Positions 11,201-19,826 of a DNA stretch of 64,000 nucleotides are shown here, one piece after another. Within the stretch, counting starts at the first letter, position 1, and each line of letters begins with the position of its first letter. The DNA lies in contig CAYLRN010000002.1 of the NCBI GenBank assembly GCA_964386385.1, positions 62,001-126,000 on the forward strand. Direction: 5' to 3'. This DNA comes from RUG572 sp964386385 (GTDB lineage: Bacteria; Verrucomicrobiota; Kiritimatiellia; RFP12; UBA1067). The notes beneath the pieces were generated by a model. It did no database searches. It was not told the DNA's origin and saw nothing but the letters and a program-made list of their open reading frames with translations. Both the position numbers and the translations under genes were made by a program.

Positions 11201-13186
11201 CAGGGAGGCGGGAATCTTGACGCCGACGTAGTGCGGATAGAAGTGCATGACGCGCGATGCGCGGGCAGACACTCCGCGTCCGCCGTTCTCGAAGACCGTC
11301 CCCTGCAAGGTGGCCTTGACCGCCGCGGCGGGGCGTCCGATCTTCTCCACGCGCCCGCCCTCGGCGGTGCGGATGAAGAGTCTTCCCTCGTTGTCGAGCG
11401 GCGCCTTCCTGAACGCCAGGAAGTTCGGATTGAGGTGGCGGCCTGAATCGCCGAAGGTGAAGCCGTCCCAGCCCTTCGGCTTGAACGGAACGTCGGCGAA
11501 CATCACCGCGCCGTCGGCGTTGAGCCCCGTGGCGGCGCCGCCGAAGAGGTGTTCGGCGGACACGGTGAAGCCGATGTTGGTCATGGCCGACTCGTCGGAG
11601 ACGTCCACCTTCACGCGGATCTGCGGCGGCACGAACTCCTCGATCTTCACCTGGCGCTCGCCGATGACGTCGCCGTCCTTGCCGGGAATCTTCGCCCGGA
11701 CCGTCCATATTCCGCTTCTCATCTCGTCGGGGACGGAGAACTTCTCGCATATGGCGGAGCCGAACTTGTCGGACACGACGGTGGAGGTGGAGCGGACGCT
11801 GCCCTCCAGGTCGCAGAGCGTGAACTCGACGGGAAACGGCTTGGGGGCGCGGCATTTCCCGTTGCGGAGAATGGCCTGCGCGAAGATCTTCTCGTTGTGG
11901 CGGTAGATTCCGCGCTCCGTCCAGACGAACGCCTCGACCTCGTCCTTCTCCGTGAACCCGCGTCTGGAGCCATCGGACGGTGTCTCGTCGTTCGCGTTGC
12001 CGTTCAGCGCGATGAACGAGACGTCGGGCGTGTCGCGGCGCGTGGCGACGACGGCGAACGCCTGCCCGCCCCTGTCGACCTCCCCCAGGTTGTCGGTGGC
12101 CTTTTCGAGCGCGCACCACCCGTCGGCGTCGGTGACGCCGTCCGAAAGCAGCACGTTGGACGGAGTGCAGAGGCGCACGCAGACGTCCTTCATCGGCAGG
12201 CCGGTCGTGAGCGAGGTCGTCCAGACGTAGACGCAGTCCTTCGTCTCGCGGACGGAAAGCCCGATGTCCGTCACGCAGACGAGCCGCCAGTTCACGTCGA
12301 ACTCCTTCGGCCCGTCGTCGTCCACCGACTCGCCCGCAACGCGAACCAGGTACACGCCCTTCTCGGCCTTGCCGTTCTCGCCCCGGACCTGGATCGGCGT
12401 GACGATCTCCTCGTTGCGCCTTTCGGGCAGGTCGATGACCCTTTCGCATTCCTTGCCCGCAAGTTCCCTCGTGTCGCCGGAATCGCCTCCGCCGCCATAA
12501 TAGCGATTGTACTGTCCCTCCTCGCGCGCAAGCAGCTGGACGACGTTGCGCTCCGGCACCTCGTAGGTGCACAGCTTCAGCTTCCCGACGTTCGCCGTCT
12601 TTACGGAAATCGCTCGCCTTCCCACGCTTGGAAGATAGCGGCCGGAATTGGCGAACCTGACCGAAGGCGGAAGCGGACCGGTGTTGAACGTCCGCACGAA
12701 CTCCGTCACGGTGGAGCGCCCTGACTTCATCGGCAGCCCGGCCTTGACAACCACGCGGTATTCCACGTCCGGACGGAAACGCCCATTGACGTAGACGGAA
12801 TCCTTCCAGTGGACGTACTTGAATGAAAGAGGCGCGGGCGACGGCTCGATCGACACGTATTCGGAAATCCGCTCCATGTCGGGGCATTCATCCTCCGGCA
12901 TGTTCAGCTGCAGGCCATCGTTGTCGCCGTAGAAACTATCGAGCTTGAAGCGGAACGTCGCGCCGGAGATGAAAAGAGGCGCAGCAGGCTTTTCCGCCGC
13001 GTCTGCGGAAGCGGAGCCCGCCGCCGCGTTTGTGGACGCGGTGGCCTGGACCGCGGAGTTCGCCGGCGACGCGCCGGCCGGCCCGTCTGCGGAATTCTCG
13101 CCGGAATTGCCGCACCCTGCGAATGAAAACGACAGCAGAAGAGCCGCCGCCCCGAAAAGGGACAATGGAGGAAGGAACTTTTTCAT
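8213..13186 (-). CDS. Alpha-2-macroglobulin-like lipoprotein with thioester motif
   Basis: Bacterial alpha-2-macroglobulins are periplasmic protease traps thought to protect the cell when the envelope is breached. The chosen ATG at 13186 gives a 1657-residue protein starting with a lipoprotein signal peptide (hydrophobic run to about residue 22, lipobox FAGC). A TTG at 13306 also opens the frame, but it would place the signal peptide internally and lies upstream of the predicted promoter. The thioester motif GCLEQ is present (Cys1212 to Gln1215), so the covalent trapping chemistry is probably intact. The region near 970-1100 (GYWVGGHGG and following) fits the macroglobulin bait and core domains. 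It is co-transcribed and translationally coupled with pbpC, as in yfhM-pbpC, consistent with joint protection and repair of the wall. Confidence 0.93.
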   Translation of the reverse strand: MKKFLPPLSLFGAAALLLSFSFAGCGNSGENSADGPAGASPANSAVQATASTNAAAGSASADAAEKPAAPLFISGATFRFKLDSFYGDNDGLQLNMPEDECPDMERISEYVSIEPSPAPLSFKYVHWKDSVYVNGRFRPDVEYRVVVKAGLPMKSGRSTVTEFVRTFNTGPLPPSVRFANSGRYLPSVGRRAISVKTANVGKLKLCTYEVPERNVVQLLAREEGQYNRYYGGGGDSGDTRELAGKECERVIDLPERRNEEIVTPIQVRGENGKAEKGVYLVRVAGESVDDDGPKEFDVNWRLVCVTDIGLSVRETKDCVYVWTTSLTTGLPMKDVCVRLCTPSNVLLSDGVTDADGWCALEKATDNLGEVDRGGQAFAVVATRRDTPDVSFIALNGNANDETPSDGSRRGFTEKDEVEAFVWTERGIYRHNEKIFAQAILRNGKCRAPKPFPVEFTLCDLEGSVRSTSTVVSDKFGSAICEKFSVPDEMRSGIWTVRAKIPGKDGDVIGERQVKIEEFVPPQIRVKVDVSDESAMTNIGFTVSAEHLFGGAATGLNADGAVMFADVPFKPKGWDGFTFGDSGRHLNPNFLAFRKAPLDNEGRLFIRTAEGGRVEKIGRPAAAVKATLQGTVFENGGRGVSARASRVMHFYPHYVGVKIPASLRRSDKPVKCEVALVKPDGTALLSAATNRSLSVKVERVDYVYSLRKLDGGRSEWVTDKIRQALGDVGSIAVGTNGLATLELPVPSVGDYVVTVRDEEADVAFSAGYWVGGHGGDDGALRASLSNPTKLELSFDKKVYYVGDRPRLTVKAPFAGSVWLSVMRDKMVYSQVLRLESPTGEFELQPVTEAWAPGVDVSLTVVQACKAGSRHVANRAFGIATTRTSVRDREFDVSVKPSVAYREDGGADLTASLAVGGADAKDARAVVTVVDEGINLLTSEKTPDPIGWFGAVREMNHPLYDVFSYLLPVVDDSFRRSGAKTGGGAEGDMFRRLSPQPTRRFKPLSVWQKEVKVVDGKASVMFALPEFAGEARVTAVVYDGKASGAASSSLKIAPRLVMQPDAPRFAAPGDVLEAALTLSNRSGADGEVRYEVSVSGAGALDGPAAGRLVLDNGASQVLRIPVRAGQSPGEAKISFCAKGLGERHTDEILLPVRPGAPWVGESRTVCIPAGGKVELPNPAANLPQFAQRRFTVSKDMIGELTAALSYLVGYPYGCLEQTASRAYPLVAAGGILNTIPVSESSISTDASNVVQTAVTRIVSMQRNDDYVMWPDCDTRPWKTRYSLWASEFLIAAYKAGFTMPDSARVNVTGYLRKFALSKDVLISSYACHLLAMAAVPDVDTQLRLFDGRTNMPMVAKCHLARAFTASGDRARARELTADLHPDGVVSASLALLAILELDPKDARLPGLAAYVNSRRDKSRNHWGTTEANSHALLALATFNRTLPLPSGEPDVVIKDGGKTTAVTPKRAFRMTGGGTVVAENRGTGAAYLTASSVSLPDPQSLKAVSSGIGVERRFLDVEGKEVDMENLSRGDLLIVELTFNLEDREYEDLVVEDLLPGCFEPDPHAVDGRSHLWDAFSWMDKAEIEGFELRRDFRDDRFLLFSNSFTCDAAADGTRRARAYYAVRVVGAGDFLLPGASVEAMYEPEIHARSASGRVRVVK

Positions 13187-13244
13187 GGAAACGCCCCGTG
13201 GAAACTGTGAACCCGTAAAACCCGATGGATGGAAAACAGCGCGG

Positions 13245-13273
13245 ATTATAGAGGATTGGAGCGGAACAATCAA
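13245..13273 (-). promoter_or_regulatory. Sigma70 promoter for the macroglobulin-pbpC operon
   Basis: On the minus strand TTGATT (13273-13268), a 17-nt spacer and a perfect TATAAT (13250-13245) lie about 55 nt before the start codon. The match is strong. Confidence 0.75.
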
Positions 13274-13354
13274 GAGGGGAAATCGGAAAATCGCGTCGCC
13301 GCGCAACGCCCCGGAGCGACATTCAAAATGGTTATAAAAAATCCAATTCCATAA

Positions 13355-13384
13355 TTGACAGTTCTACAAACTCCATGGTAAAAT
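13355..13384 (+). promoter_or_regulatory. Sigma70 promoter of the LysR gene, possibly leaderless
   Basis: TTGACA (13355-13360) is followed after 18 nt by TAAAAT (13379-13384). Transcription would begin about 13391-13392, exactly at the second candidate ATG of the LysR gene. The region lies between divergent genes and could also hold the regulator's own binding sites. Confidence 0.65.
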
Positions 13385-13391
13385 GTCGCGC

Positions 13392-14321
13392 ATGGAATTA
13401 AGGCATGTCAGATATTTTGCCACCATAGCCCGCGAAGGGAACATTTCACGCGCGGCGAAGGCGCTGGGCATAAGCCAGCCGGCCCTATCGAAGCAGCTCT
13501 TCGAACTTGAGGAGGAACTTGGGCAGGCGCTTTTCGAGCGGACTGCGCGCGGCGTCCGCCTGACGGCCAAGGGACTTGTGTTCAGGCAGCGGGCGGAGGA
13601 GATCATGTCGCTCGTGGACCGGGCGGCGCGCGAGGTCTCGTGCGCGAAGTCGCGTCTGGCCGGGCAGATAACCCTCGGATCGAGCGAGACGTTCGCCTTC
13701 AAGTTCGTCGCCGCCGCGCTCCGCTCGCTCGTCGCGGAGAACCCCGCCGTGTCGTTCCGCATCGTCTCCGGAAACGCGGAGGACCTGGCCGGGCGCGTGA
13801 AGCAGGGCGAGCTGGATCTGGCGCTGCTTATCGGCCCCACGCGCATAGAGAACTGCGAAACGCTATCCCTCGGCGCATACCACCGCCTCGGACTCGTCCT
13901 GCGCCGCGACGACCCTCTCGCGAAGAAGAGCGGAATCACGCCGGACGACATTCTGAACAGGACGCTTCTCATGCCCCGCCGCCTGCAGCTATCGAACGAA
14001 GTCGCCGGCTGGTCCGGCATCAACTACGCGCGCCTGAACGTCGTCGGCACGTTCAACCTCCTCCACAACGCGGCATACGCCGTGGACGAGGGGCTTGCCT
14101 CCGCCGCATTCTCGAACGACGGGCTGATCCCGGGCGTCCTGGCGGACCGTCTCGTCTTCCGCCCCTTCCAGCCGGAATTCTACACGGAAGTCTACCTCGC
14201 ATGGAAGAACTCCGAATCGCTTTCCCCTGCGGCCGCCGCGCTCGTGGAGAGCCTCCGCCTCAGGTCGGCGGAGTGCATCGGCCTTGAAGAGGCATTGTCG
14301 GAAAAGGAGCAGACAGCATGA
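13392..14321 (+). CDS. LysR-family transcriptional regulator
   Basis: The protein has a typical LysR layout: an N-terminal winged helix-turn-helix (residues 1-60, ISRAAKALGISQPALSKQL) and a C-terminal effector-binding domain of periplasmic-binding fold, 309 residues in all. An ATG at 13383 would add three residues, but it overlaps the predicted -10 box, so the start at 13392 is preferred. The stop overlaps the start of the next gene (ATGA), so the regulator is in an operon with two flavin-binding redox genes and a DXS-like gene and probably controls them. The effector is unknown. The divergent macroglobulin gene shares the upstream region and might also be a target. Confidence 0.92.
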   Translation: MELRHVRYFATIAREGNISRAAKALGISQPALSKQLFELEEELGQALFERTARGVRLTAKGLVFRQRAEEIMSLVDRAAREVSCAKSRLAGQITLGSSETFAFKFVAAALRSLVAENPAVSFRIVSGNAEDLAGRVKQGELDLALLIGPTRIENCETLSLGAYHRLGLVLRRDDPLAKKSGITPDDILNRTLLMPRRLQLSNEVAGWSGINYARLNVVGTFNLLHNAAYAVDEGLASAAFSNDGLIPGVLADRLVFRPFQPEFYTEVYLAWKNSESLSPAAAALVESLRLRSAECIGLEEALSEKEQTA

Positions 14322-14950
14322 AGAAAATGAACCGAAGGGATTTCATCGGACGCTCCGCGTCATTCGCGGCGGCGTCCACGCTGCTGCCCGCCTGCACGAA
14401 GGCGGCGGGGCGGCAGAAGCCAAACGCTGCCGAAGCGAAGACGCCCGTGAAGGCGCGCAAGGACAGGATGCTGGTCGTATACTTCTCGCGCAGCGGCAAC
14501 ACGCGCCACGCGGCGGAGACGTTCGCAGAGGCCTGCGGCGGGGCCAGGCTTGTGGAGATCAAGGCCGCGAAGCCCTACGCCGCAAAATACGAAGACTGCT
14601 GCGAGGAGGCGAAGCCCGAATGCCGCGCAGGGACGCTGCGGGTTATCCAGAAGATTCCCGACCTCGACCTCTCGCGCTACGACGCCGTACTCGTAGGAAC
14701 GCCGAACTGGTGGGGGACGCTTGCGCCCCCCGTCAGGACATGGCTGAACGAAAACGCCGCCGCGCTGAAGGCCAAGACGCTCTGCCTCTTCCAGACCCAC
14801 GGCGGCGGCGGGATGCAGAACTGCGCCCGCGACTTCGCCGCGCTCGTGCCGGGCGCGAACGTCCTGCCGGCAAAGTCGTACCTCGGCGCGACGGTCAAGA
14901 TGCGCCCGAATCTCAAGGCGTTCGTCACGGAGCGCTTCGCGGTCGAATGA
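14318..14950 (+). CDS. Tat-exported flavodoxin-like protein
   Basis: The N-terminus carries a twin-arginine signal (RRDFIG), a hydrophobic segment and a possible lipobox (LPAC), so the protein is probably moved folded across the membrane with its FMN and may be lipid-anchored. The flavodoxin phosphate-binding loop is visible (VVYFSRSGNTRHAAE, residues about 53-67), and GTPNWWGTLAPPV is typical of the flavodoxin_4 type. Its length of 210 residues fits a signal plus one flavodoxin domain. A clear ribosome-binding site (AAAGGAG) lies 9-10 nt upstream, and the start overlaps the LysR stop. It likely carries electrons for an extracytoplasmic reduction; the partner is unknown. Confidence 0.88.
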   Translation: MKKMNRRDFIGRSASFAAASTLLPACTKAAGRQKPNAAEAKTPVKARKDRMLVVYFSRSGNTRHAAETFAEACGGARLVEIKAAKPYAAKYEDCCEEAKPECRAGTLRVIQKIPDLDLSRYDAVLVGTPNWWGTLAPPVRTWLNENAAALKAKTLCLFQTHGGGGMQNCARDFAALVPGANVLPAKSYLGATVKMRPNLKAFVTERFAVE

Positions 14951-14990
14951 CGCGCCCGGCGAACGCAACGCAAGGAAGAAGAAGGAAAAG

Positions 14991-15608
14991 ATGAACAAAC
15001 CGATGAAAGCGCTGCTCATAAACGGAAGCCCGCATCCAAACGGCAACACCGCGCGGGCGCTGGAGGAAGTCGCCTCCGCGCTCCGGGAGGCGGGATGCGA
15101 AAGCGAAGTCGCCCAGGTCGGCGTCAGGCCAGTCCGCGGCTGCGTCGCGTGCCGGCGCTGCGCCGAGACCGGACGCTGCGCGTTCGACGACGACATGGCG
15201 AACGCCATCCTTGAAAAGGCGCTGGCCGCGGACGCGCTCGTGATCGGCACGCCCGTCTACTATGCCCAGCCGAACGGCGCGCTGCTGGCCGTGATGCAGC
15301 GCGTGATGTTCGCGGCCGCGGGACGCCTCCGCGGAAAGCCGGCCGCCTCCGTGGCCGTCTGCCGCCGGGGCGGCGCAAGCACGGCGTTCCAGACGCTCAA
15401 CATGTTCTTCGGAATCCTCGGAATGCCCGTCGCCGGCTCCCAGTACTGGAACATGGCGTACGGACGCGCACCGGGCGAAGTGGAGCAGGACGTCGAGGGG
15501 ATGCAGACGATGCGCCTCCTCGGCAAAAACCTCGCGTGGATGATGGCGAAGCTCAAGGACGGCGTCCCCGCGCCGGAGCCATGGCAGATGACGAACTTCA
15601 TACGCTAG
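14991..15608 (+). CDS. NAD(P)H-dependent FMN reductase / flavodoxin-fold oxidoreductase
   Basis: This 205-residue cytoplasmic protein has the FMN-binding loop INGSPHPNGNTARALEE near the N-terminus and a cysteine cluster CVACRRC with a further GRCAFDDD, typical of the iron-sulfur flavoprotein/multimeric flavodoxin WrbA-like family (PF03358). GTPVYYAQPNGALLAVMQR is the second conserved FMN contact. It is 40 nt downstream of the Tat flavodoxin in the same operon and has an AAGGA ribosome-binding site. It may supply reduced flavin or act on small quinones or nitro compounds; the substrate cannot be read from the sequence. Confidence 0.87.
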   Translation: MNKPMKALLINGSPHPNGNTARALEEVASALREAGCESEVAQVGVRPVRGCVACRRCAETGRCAFDDDMANAILEKALAADALVIGTPVYYAQPNGALLAVMQRVMFAAAGRLRGKPAASVAVCRRGGASTAFQTLNMFFGILGMPVAGSQYWNMAYGRAPGEVEQDVEGMQTMRLLGKNLAWMMAKLKDGVPAPEPWQMTNFIR

Positions 15609-15642
15609 CAATTTTCCACTGGTCACAAACAACCGGAACTAT

Positions 15643-17424
15643 ATGGAAACGCAAACACAGTTCAACCTCATGTCCATCACCGGGCCGGCAGACGTAAAGG
15701 CCGTCCCGGAGGACAGAATCGACGACCTCTGCGCCGCAATGCGCAAGGCCCTCGTCAAGCGCGCCTCGAAGCACACCGGACACGTCGGCCCCAACCTCGG
15801 ATTCGTCGAGGCGACCGTCGCCCTCCACCGCGTCTTCGACTCGCCGAAGGACAAGCTGGTCTTCGACGTCTCTCACCAGTGCTACCCGCACAAGATGCTC
15901 ACCGGCCGCATGCGAGCCTACGTCGACGAAGAGCGCTACGGCGACGTCTCCGGCTACACCGAGCCGTCGGAATCCCCGCACGACCAGTTTGTCGTCGGGC
16001 ATTCCTCCACTAGCGTCTCCCTCGCGCTGGGCCTCGCCAAGGCGCGCGACCTGCGCGGCGAGTCATTCAACGTCGTCGCCGTCATCGGCGACGGCTCCCT
16101 TTCCGGCGGAGAGGCATTCGAGGGCCTCAACAACGCGGCGGAGCTGGGAACGAACCTGATCGTCGTCGTCAACGACAACCAGATGTCCATCGCCGAGCCC
16201 CATGGCGGCCTGCACAAGTCGCTCGGACGCCTCCGCTACTCGAACGGCACCGCGCACTGCAACTTCTTCAGGGCGCTCGGATTCGACTACTTCTACGTCG
16301 CCGAGGGCAACGACGAAGTCGCCCTTGAACAGGCGTTCCGCAAGGTCAAGGACTGGCCGCGCCCCGTCGTCGTCCACGTCAACACCGAAAAGGGATTCGG
16401 ATGGAAGCCCGCGACCGACGACAAGGAGGCCTGGCACTGGAGCCTGGCGCCGTTCGACCCCGCCACCGGCAGGTCGCTCGTCCCCGCCCCCGCCGACGGA
16501 TGGATCGGCAGCCGCTTCGCGGACCATATGCTCGCCAGGATGTCTGCGGACCCGAACGTCGTCGTCGTCAACGCCGCCGTCCCCGGAATGCCCGGCTTCA
16601 CGAAGGAACGCCGCGAAAAGGCCGGAAAGCAGTTCGTGGACGTGGGCATCTGCGAGGAACACGCCGTGACCTTCGCCGGCGCCCTCGCCAGGGGCGGCGC
16701 GAAGCCGGTCTTCAGCGTCATCTCGTCATTCCTCCAGCGCGCGTACGACCAGGTGAGCCAGGACCTCTGCATCAACGACCTCCCGGCGACGATCGTCGTG
16801 ACGTCGGCGTCCGTCCTCGGCATGAACGACGTCACCCACCTCTGCTGGTTCGACATCCCGCTCCTCTGCAATCTGCCGAACCTCGTCTACCTCTGCCCGA
16901 CGAGCGAAAAGGAGTTCTTCGCAATGCTCGACTGGTCGATCGACCACAAGGAGCATCCCGTGGCCATCCGCCAGCCGGAGAACGGAGTGCGCGAAAACGA
17001 CGTCCACGTCCTTGACGACTACTCCGGCCCAATCCGCTGGGACGTCACGCGGCAGGGGAGGGACGTCGCCATACTCGGTCTCGGAAACTTCTACAAACTC
17101 GGCGCGGAACTTGCCGACACGCTTGCCGACCGCGGCGTCTCCGCGACGCTCGTCAACCCGCGCTGCGCGACGTCGCTCGACTGCGAGACGCTCAACTCCC
17201 TCGCGAAAGACCACCGCCTCGTCGTCACGCTTGAGGACGGCGTCGTGGACGGCGGCTTCGGCGAGAAGGTGGCGCGCCACTGCGCCATGTCAGAAATGAA
17301 AGTCCTCGTGCGCGGCGCGGCGAAGAAGTTCGCCGACAGGTACGCATACGAGGACTTCATGAAGGAGAACCGCCTCACGGTCGGCCAGCTGGCCGACGAC
17401 GCGATGGCGGCTCTCGGCAGGTAG
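15643..17424 (+). CDS. 1-deoxy-D-xylulose-5-phosphate synthase-like transketolase
   Basis: The 593-residue protein has the thiamine-diphosphate enzyme layout of DXS. The N-terminal half contains FDVSHQCYPHKMLTGR, GHSSTSVSLALGLA and the ThDP/Mg motif GDGSLSGGEAFEGLNN with NDNQMS. The central pyrimidine-binding domain has CEEHAVTFAGALARGG, and a C-terminal transketolase domain follows. DXS condenses pyruvate with glyceraldehyde-3-phosphate to make DXP for isoprenoids and cofactors. It is about 25 residues shorter than typical DXS and has SHQCYPHK where DXS usually has GHQAYPHK, so it may be a divergent paralogue rather than the housekeeping enzyme. It follows the FMN reductase by 34 nt, and its ribosome-binding site is weak. 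Confidence 0.85.
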   Translation: METQTQFNLMSITGPADVKAVPEDRIDDLCAAMRKALVKRASKHTGHVGPNLGFVEATVALHRVFDSPKDKLVFDVSHQCYPHKMLTGRMRAYVDEERYGDVSGYTEPSESPHDQFVVGHSSTSVSLALGLAKARDLRGESFNVVAVIGDGSLSGGEAFEGLNNAAELGTNLIVVVNDNQMSIAEPHGGLHKSLGRLRYSNGTAHCNFFRALGFDYFYVAEGNDEVALEQAFRKVKDWPRPVVVHVNTEKGFGWKPATDDKEAWHWSLAPFDPATGRSLVPAPADGWIGSRFADHMLARMSADPNVVVVNAAVPGMPGFTKERREKAGKQFVDVGICEEHAVTFAGALARGGAKPVFSVISSFLQRAYDQVSQDLCINDLPATIVVTSASVLGMNDVTHLCWFDIPLLCNLPNLVYLCPTSEKEFFAMLDWSIDHKEHPVAIRQPENGVRENDVHVLDDYSGPIRWDVTRQGRDVAILGLGNFYKLGAELADTLADRGVSATLVNPRCATSLDCETLNSLAKDHRLVVTLEDGVVDGGFGEKVARHCAMSEMKVLVRGAAKKFADRYAYEDFMKENRLTVGQLADDAMAALGR

Positions 17425-17436
17425 TCTGCCGCCGTC

Positions 17437-18834
17437 TCAGGCCTTGACCTCCCAGCCCGGCTCGTAGTCCCTGTTCCAGAACTTCGCGGCCGCGCAGGAC
17501 GGGTCGGCCAGACGGCCCGTCGATGGGTCGAGGCGGACGGCCTCGCCCGTCAGCAGCGAAACGTTGCCCAGTTCGGTGATGACGTTCGAACGCACGGCCT
17601 CGTCAATCGGCGCGGCCGTGTTTTCGTCCTTGGCGCGAACGCACTCCACGAAGCGGAGCATATGCGCCTGGTCGCACGTGCGAATCGGGTCGGAGAGACG
17701 GTTGTCGCCCACCTGCTTCGACGGATCGACGTCGCCCGCCGCCCACTTGGAGATGACCTTCCGCCCGGCGCGGTCGTAGATCGCGGACTCGCCCATCGGC
17801 CCGAAGAACGCAAGGCAGTCGTCGCAGTAGACGAGGCAGCCCGTCCACTTGCCCATGAACGGCATCGCGCCCGAATGCGAGCACCCTTCCCACGTGAGGT
17901 ACTTCCTGTCGGCGAACTGCGCCGTCAGCATGTGCGTGTCCTCGAACTCGAAGTCCTCGCCCTCGCAGAAGAGCTTCCCGCCCGCCGCGTAGACGCGCTC
18001 CGGGCATCCGGCGCCAAGCGCCCAGCGGGCGATGTCCACGAAGTGGAGTCCGTTGTTCGGAAGGTCGCCCGTGCCGTAGCCGCGGAAGAAGCGCCAGTTG
18101 TAGTGGACGAGCTCAGGGCGGAACGCGCCGCAGCGCGGCGCCGGGCCCTGCCAGCGGTCCCAGTCAAGCCCTTCAGGACACGCCACCGCCGTCTTCGGCC
18201 TGTGGATCGCCGGACGGTCGGAAAGGCACCACGCCTTCGCCCAGTGCGGCTTTCCGTACTTCCCGCCGCGTATTGCCGCCACGGCCTGCTGCGTCGCATA
18301 CGAACTGCGCCGCTGCGTGCCCAGCTGGAACACCGCGCGCGTCTTCTTCTGGACGGTGCGCAGGACTTCGGCCTCGCCCGCCGTGCAGCCGATGGGCTTT
18401 TCAAGGTAGAGCGCCTTGCCGGCCTGCATCGTCCAGATTCCGGCCAGCACGTGCCAGTGGTCGGGCGTCGCCACGATCACGCCGTCGACGTCCGGGTCGG
18501 CCAGCGCGTCACGAATGTCGACGAACTTCTTCGGCTCGTTCCCTGCAATGCGCTTCACCTCCGCCGCCGCCATTTCGCGGGCGAGCGGGTCGACGTCGCA
18601 GACCGCCGCCACTTCGCATCCCGGCGTCTCGGCGGCGCGACACATCACCTGGAAGCCGCGCCCGCGTCCGCCCTTCGGGTCGACGCTGAAGCGTACCCCG
18701 TCGAACCCCGTCTTCGCGCATCCCATCACGCAGAGGCGAATGCGGCTGGACGGCGCGGCGGCGCCCGCCGCGCGTCCCGCCGCGGCGATGAAGAACGCTC
18801 CCGCTCCGGCCTTGATGAAACCTCTTCTGTTCAT
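17437..18834 (-). CDS. Gfo/Idh/MocA-family oxidoreductase with Tat signal
   Basis: The start at 18834 is set by a strong ribosome-binding site (GGAGAG) and by the signal peptide, which has a twin-arginine motif (MNRRGFIKAG). The 465-residue protein has an N-terminal Rossmann NAD(P) domain, the conserved EKP triad (YLEKPIGCT) and a C-terminal dehydrogenase domain with HFVDIARW. Members oxidise or epimerise sugars and inositols. Tat export with bound NAD(P) is common in Planctomycetota/Verrucomicrobiota copies and suggests action on sugars in the periplasm. It is 62 nt downstream of a PfkB kinase in the same direction and convergent with the DXS-like gene. Confidence 0.9.
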   Translation of the reverse strand: MNRRGFIKAGAGAFFIAAAGRAAGAAAPSSRIRLCVMGCAKTGFDGVRFSVDPKGGRGRGFQVMCRAAETPGCEVAAVCDVDPLAREMAAAEVKRIAGNEPKKFVDIRDALADPDVDGVIVATPDHWHVLAGIWTMQAGKALYLEKPIGCTAGEAEVLRTVQKKTRAVFQLGTQRRSSYATQQAVAAIRGGKYGKPHWAKAWCLSDRPAIHRPKTAVACPEGLDWDRWQGPAPRCGAFRPELVHYNWRFFRGYGTGDLPNNGLHFVDIARWALGAGCPERVYAAGGKLFCEGEDFEFEDTHMLTAQFADRKYLTWEGCSHSGAMPFMGKWTGCLVYCDDCLAFFGPMGESAIYDRAGRKVISKWAAGDVDPSKQVGDNRLSDPIRTCDQAHMLRFVECVRAKDENTAAPIDEAVRSNVITELGNVSLLTGEAVRLDPSTGRLADPSCAAAKFWNRDYEPGWEVKA

Positions 18835-18896
18835 TGTCTCTCCTTTTCCTTCGTTTTCAAGTTCTCTCATTTGCTTCACAAACGGGTCTGACCGCA

Positions 18897-19817
18897 TCAC
18901 CGGCATTCCTCCGCCAGCCGGGCAACGAGTTCGACGGGCGGAGGGACGCTACCGGGCATGGTGACGGCGGCGCTGCCGGCCGCGACGGCCCAGCGGGCCG
19001 CAGTCCGGGCGTCCGCCTTTTCCACGAACGTCCGGAAGCACCACTCCGCAAGAAGCGTGTCGCCGGCGGACGTCGTGTCCAGCGCGTCCACGGACGGCGC
19101 GGCCGCAAACTTTCCGTTGAACCAGCATCCCGCCGCGCCGTCCGATATGACGACGTTCGCAACACGCCCTCCGAGCGTCGCGGACGCCCGGCGGAAGTCG
19201 CCGGGCGAACGCGGAACGAATCCGACGATCGCCTCGCATTCCTCCGCGTTCGGCTTGATTGCGTCGGGAAAGGCCTCCGCGCCGCATTCGGCGCAGACGG
19301 CGCGGCGCAGCGGCTCCCCGCTCGCGTCGAGGACGACCGTCGCGCCGCGCCGCTTCGCCTCCACGACGCACCGCGCATAGTAGTCCGCGCCCGCGCAGCG
19401 CGGGAGGCTGCCTGAGAGGACGCAGACGTCGCCTTCGGCGACGTCGCGCAGGATTTCCGCAGGCGCGGGCGCCGCTGCAAGTCCCGGGAACGCGGCGCGG
19501 TTGAGCTTTGCGCTTCCGCCGGGCCAGACGAGCATCTCGTTGCGTCGCGTGGCGCCGGGGACGCGGATGAAGCGGTCCTCCACGCCGATCGACGCCAGCT
19601 CCTTTTCAAAGGGCTTCGCGTTGTCCTCGCCGAGCAGTCCGCCGCAGACCGCCTCCGCCCCGCGGACGGCCAGCCAGCGCGCGACGTTGATTCCCTTGCC
19701 GCCGACGTTCTCGCGCTCGGCGACGTCCTTGAATATCTCGCCCTCACCCCTCGGCGCGGACGGCAGTTCGACTGTGGCGTCGACCGCCGGGCTCATGCAT
19801 ATGCAGACGAACTTCAT
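18897..19817 (-). CDS. PfkB-family carbohydrate kinase (phosphofructokinase/tagatose-6-P kinase type)
   Basis: The 306-residue protein shows the PfkB signatures GGKGINVARWLAVRG near residue 39 and DTTSAGDTLLAEW near 250, whose Asp is the catalytic base. The N-terminal CICMSPAVDAT and the SGSLPRCAGADYYA stretch resemble 1-phosphofructokinase/LacC hexose kinases rather than ribokinases. The enzyme phosphorylates a sugar or sugar phosphate with ATP in the cytoplasm. It begins 9 nt after the beta-strand-repeat surface protein gene and precedes the Gfo/Idh gene, so the three look co-transcribed. The exact substrate is not evident. Confidence 0.88.
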   Translation of the reverse strand: MKFVCICMSPAVDATVELPSAPRGEGEIFKDVAERENVGGKGINVARWLAVRGAEAVCGGLLGEDNAKPFEKELASIGVEDRFIRVPGATRRNEMLVWPGGSAKLNRAAFPGLAAAPAPAEILRDVAEGDVCVLSGSLPRCAGADYYARCVVEAKRRGATVVLDASGEPLRRAVCAECGAEAFPDAIKPNAEECEAIVGFVPRSPGDFRRASATLGGRVANVVISDGAAGCWFNGKFAAAPSVDALDTTSAGDTLLAEWCFRTFVEKADARTAARWAVAAGSAAVTMPGSVPPPVELVARLAEECR

Positions 19818-19826
19818 CTTTTCAGG

